NCBI GenBank assembly: GCA_001512985.1
Contig: LFRX01000039.1
Location: forward strand, 371 to 5,668
Origin: Acholeplasmatales bacterium DTU056
GTDB lineage: Bacteria; Bacillota_I; Bacilli_A; ML615J-28; CAG-698
Direction of reading: 5' to 3'
DNA length: 5,298 bases
The notes under the pieces are model-generated. The model ran no database searches. It saw only the letters and a program-made list of their open reading frames with translations, and had not been told where the DNA came from. Shown piece after piece: positions 5,295 to 5,298 of the stretch. Both the position numbers and the translations under genes were made by a program. Numbering within the stretch: the first letter of the stretch is position 1; the number at the start of each line of letters is the position of its first letter.

Positions 5295-5298
5295 TATT

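Noticed and set aside
1..5298. Reassigned UGA codon (Mycoplasma/Spiroplasma-type code)
   Set aside because: All conserved proteins are full length under the standard bacterial code, and their tryptophans are encoded by TGG.

Overview
The window is a compact, AT-rich stretch of bacterial chromosome. All long reading frames use the standard stop code, tryptophan is TGG, every visible stop is TAA, and the Shine-Dalgarno sites are strong (AGGAGG, GGAGGTG). This gene style fits a low-GC Firmicute or a Mollicute-related lineage that has not reassigned UGA, such as the Acholeplasma, Izemoplasma, Haloplasma or Erysipelotrichia neighbourhood. That placement is an inference from composition and gene content. 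No rRNA, tRNA, CRISPR array, insertion sequence or phage gene was seen.

Left part (1-2100, minus strand): a tightly packed operon, read right to left. It starts from a good promoter at 2125-2153 with two short chromate-transporter (CHR) family proteins whose genes overlap by 11 nt. A multi-spanning membrane protein of probable TMEM164/YwaF (TIGR02206) type follows after 21 nt. Then comes the first few codons of another gene that runs off the left edge. The two CHR proteins are probably the two halves of one transporter.

Middle (2101-3224): a divergent intergenic region leads to a small plus-strand DUF960 gene. This gene converges on a minus-strand family I inorganic pyrophosphatase, and the two share a hairpin that should terminate transcription in both directions. 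The pyrophosphatase has a near-ideal promoter and all the expected active-site residues.

Right part (3225-5298, minus strand): a full-length member of the glutamate racemase (MurI) family that has lost the first catalytic cysteine motif and the histidine of the second, so it is probably not an active racemase. Upstream of it is a 385-residue exported or membrane-anchored protein with an N-terminus like SipW-dependent (TasA/camelysin-type) signal peptides. The last ~110 codons of this gene are about 41% GC, while the adjoining part is about 20-27%, so the gene looks like a mosaic. It has its own terminator and a likely -10 box at the right edge.

Most of the window is ordinary housekeeping or transport sequence. 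The points that deserve attention are the degenerate MurI homologue, the SipW-type surface protein with its compositional break, and the CHR-pair/TMEM164-like operon. I see no evidence of a wholly new multi-gene system here.
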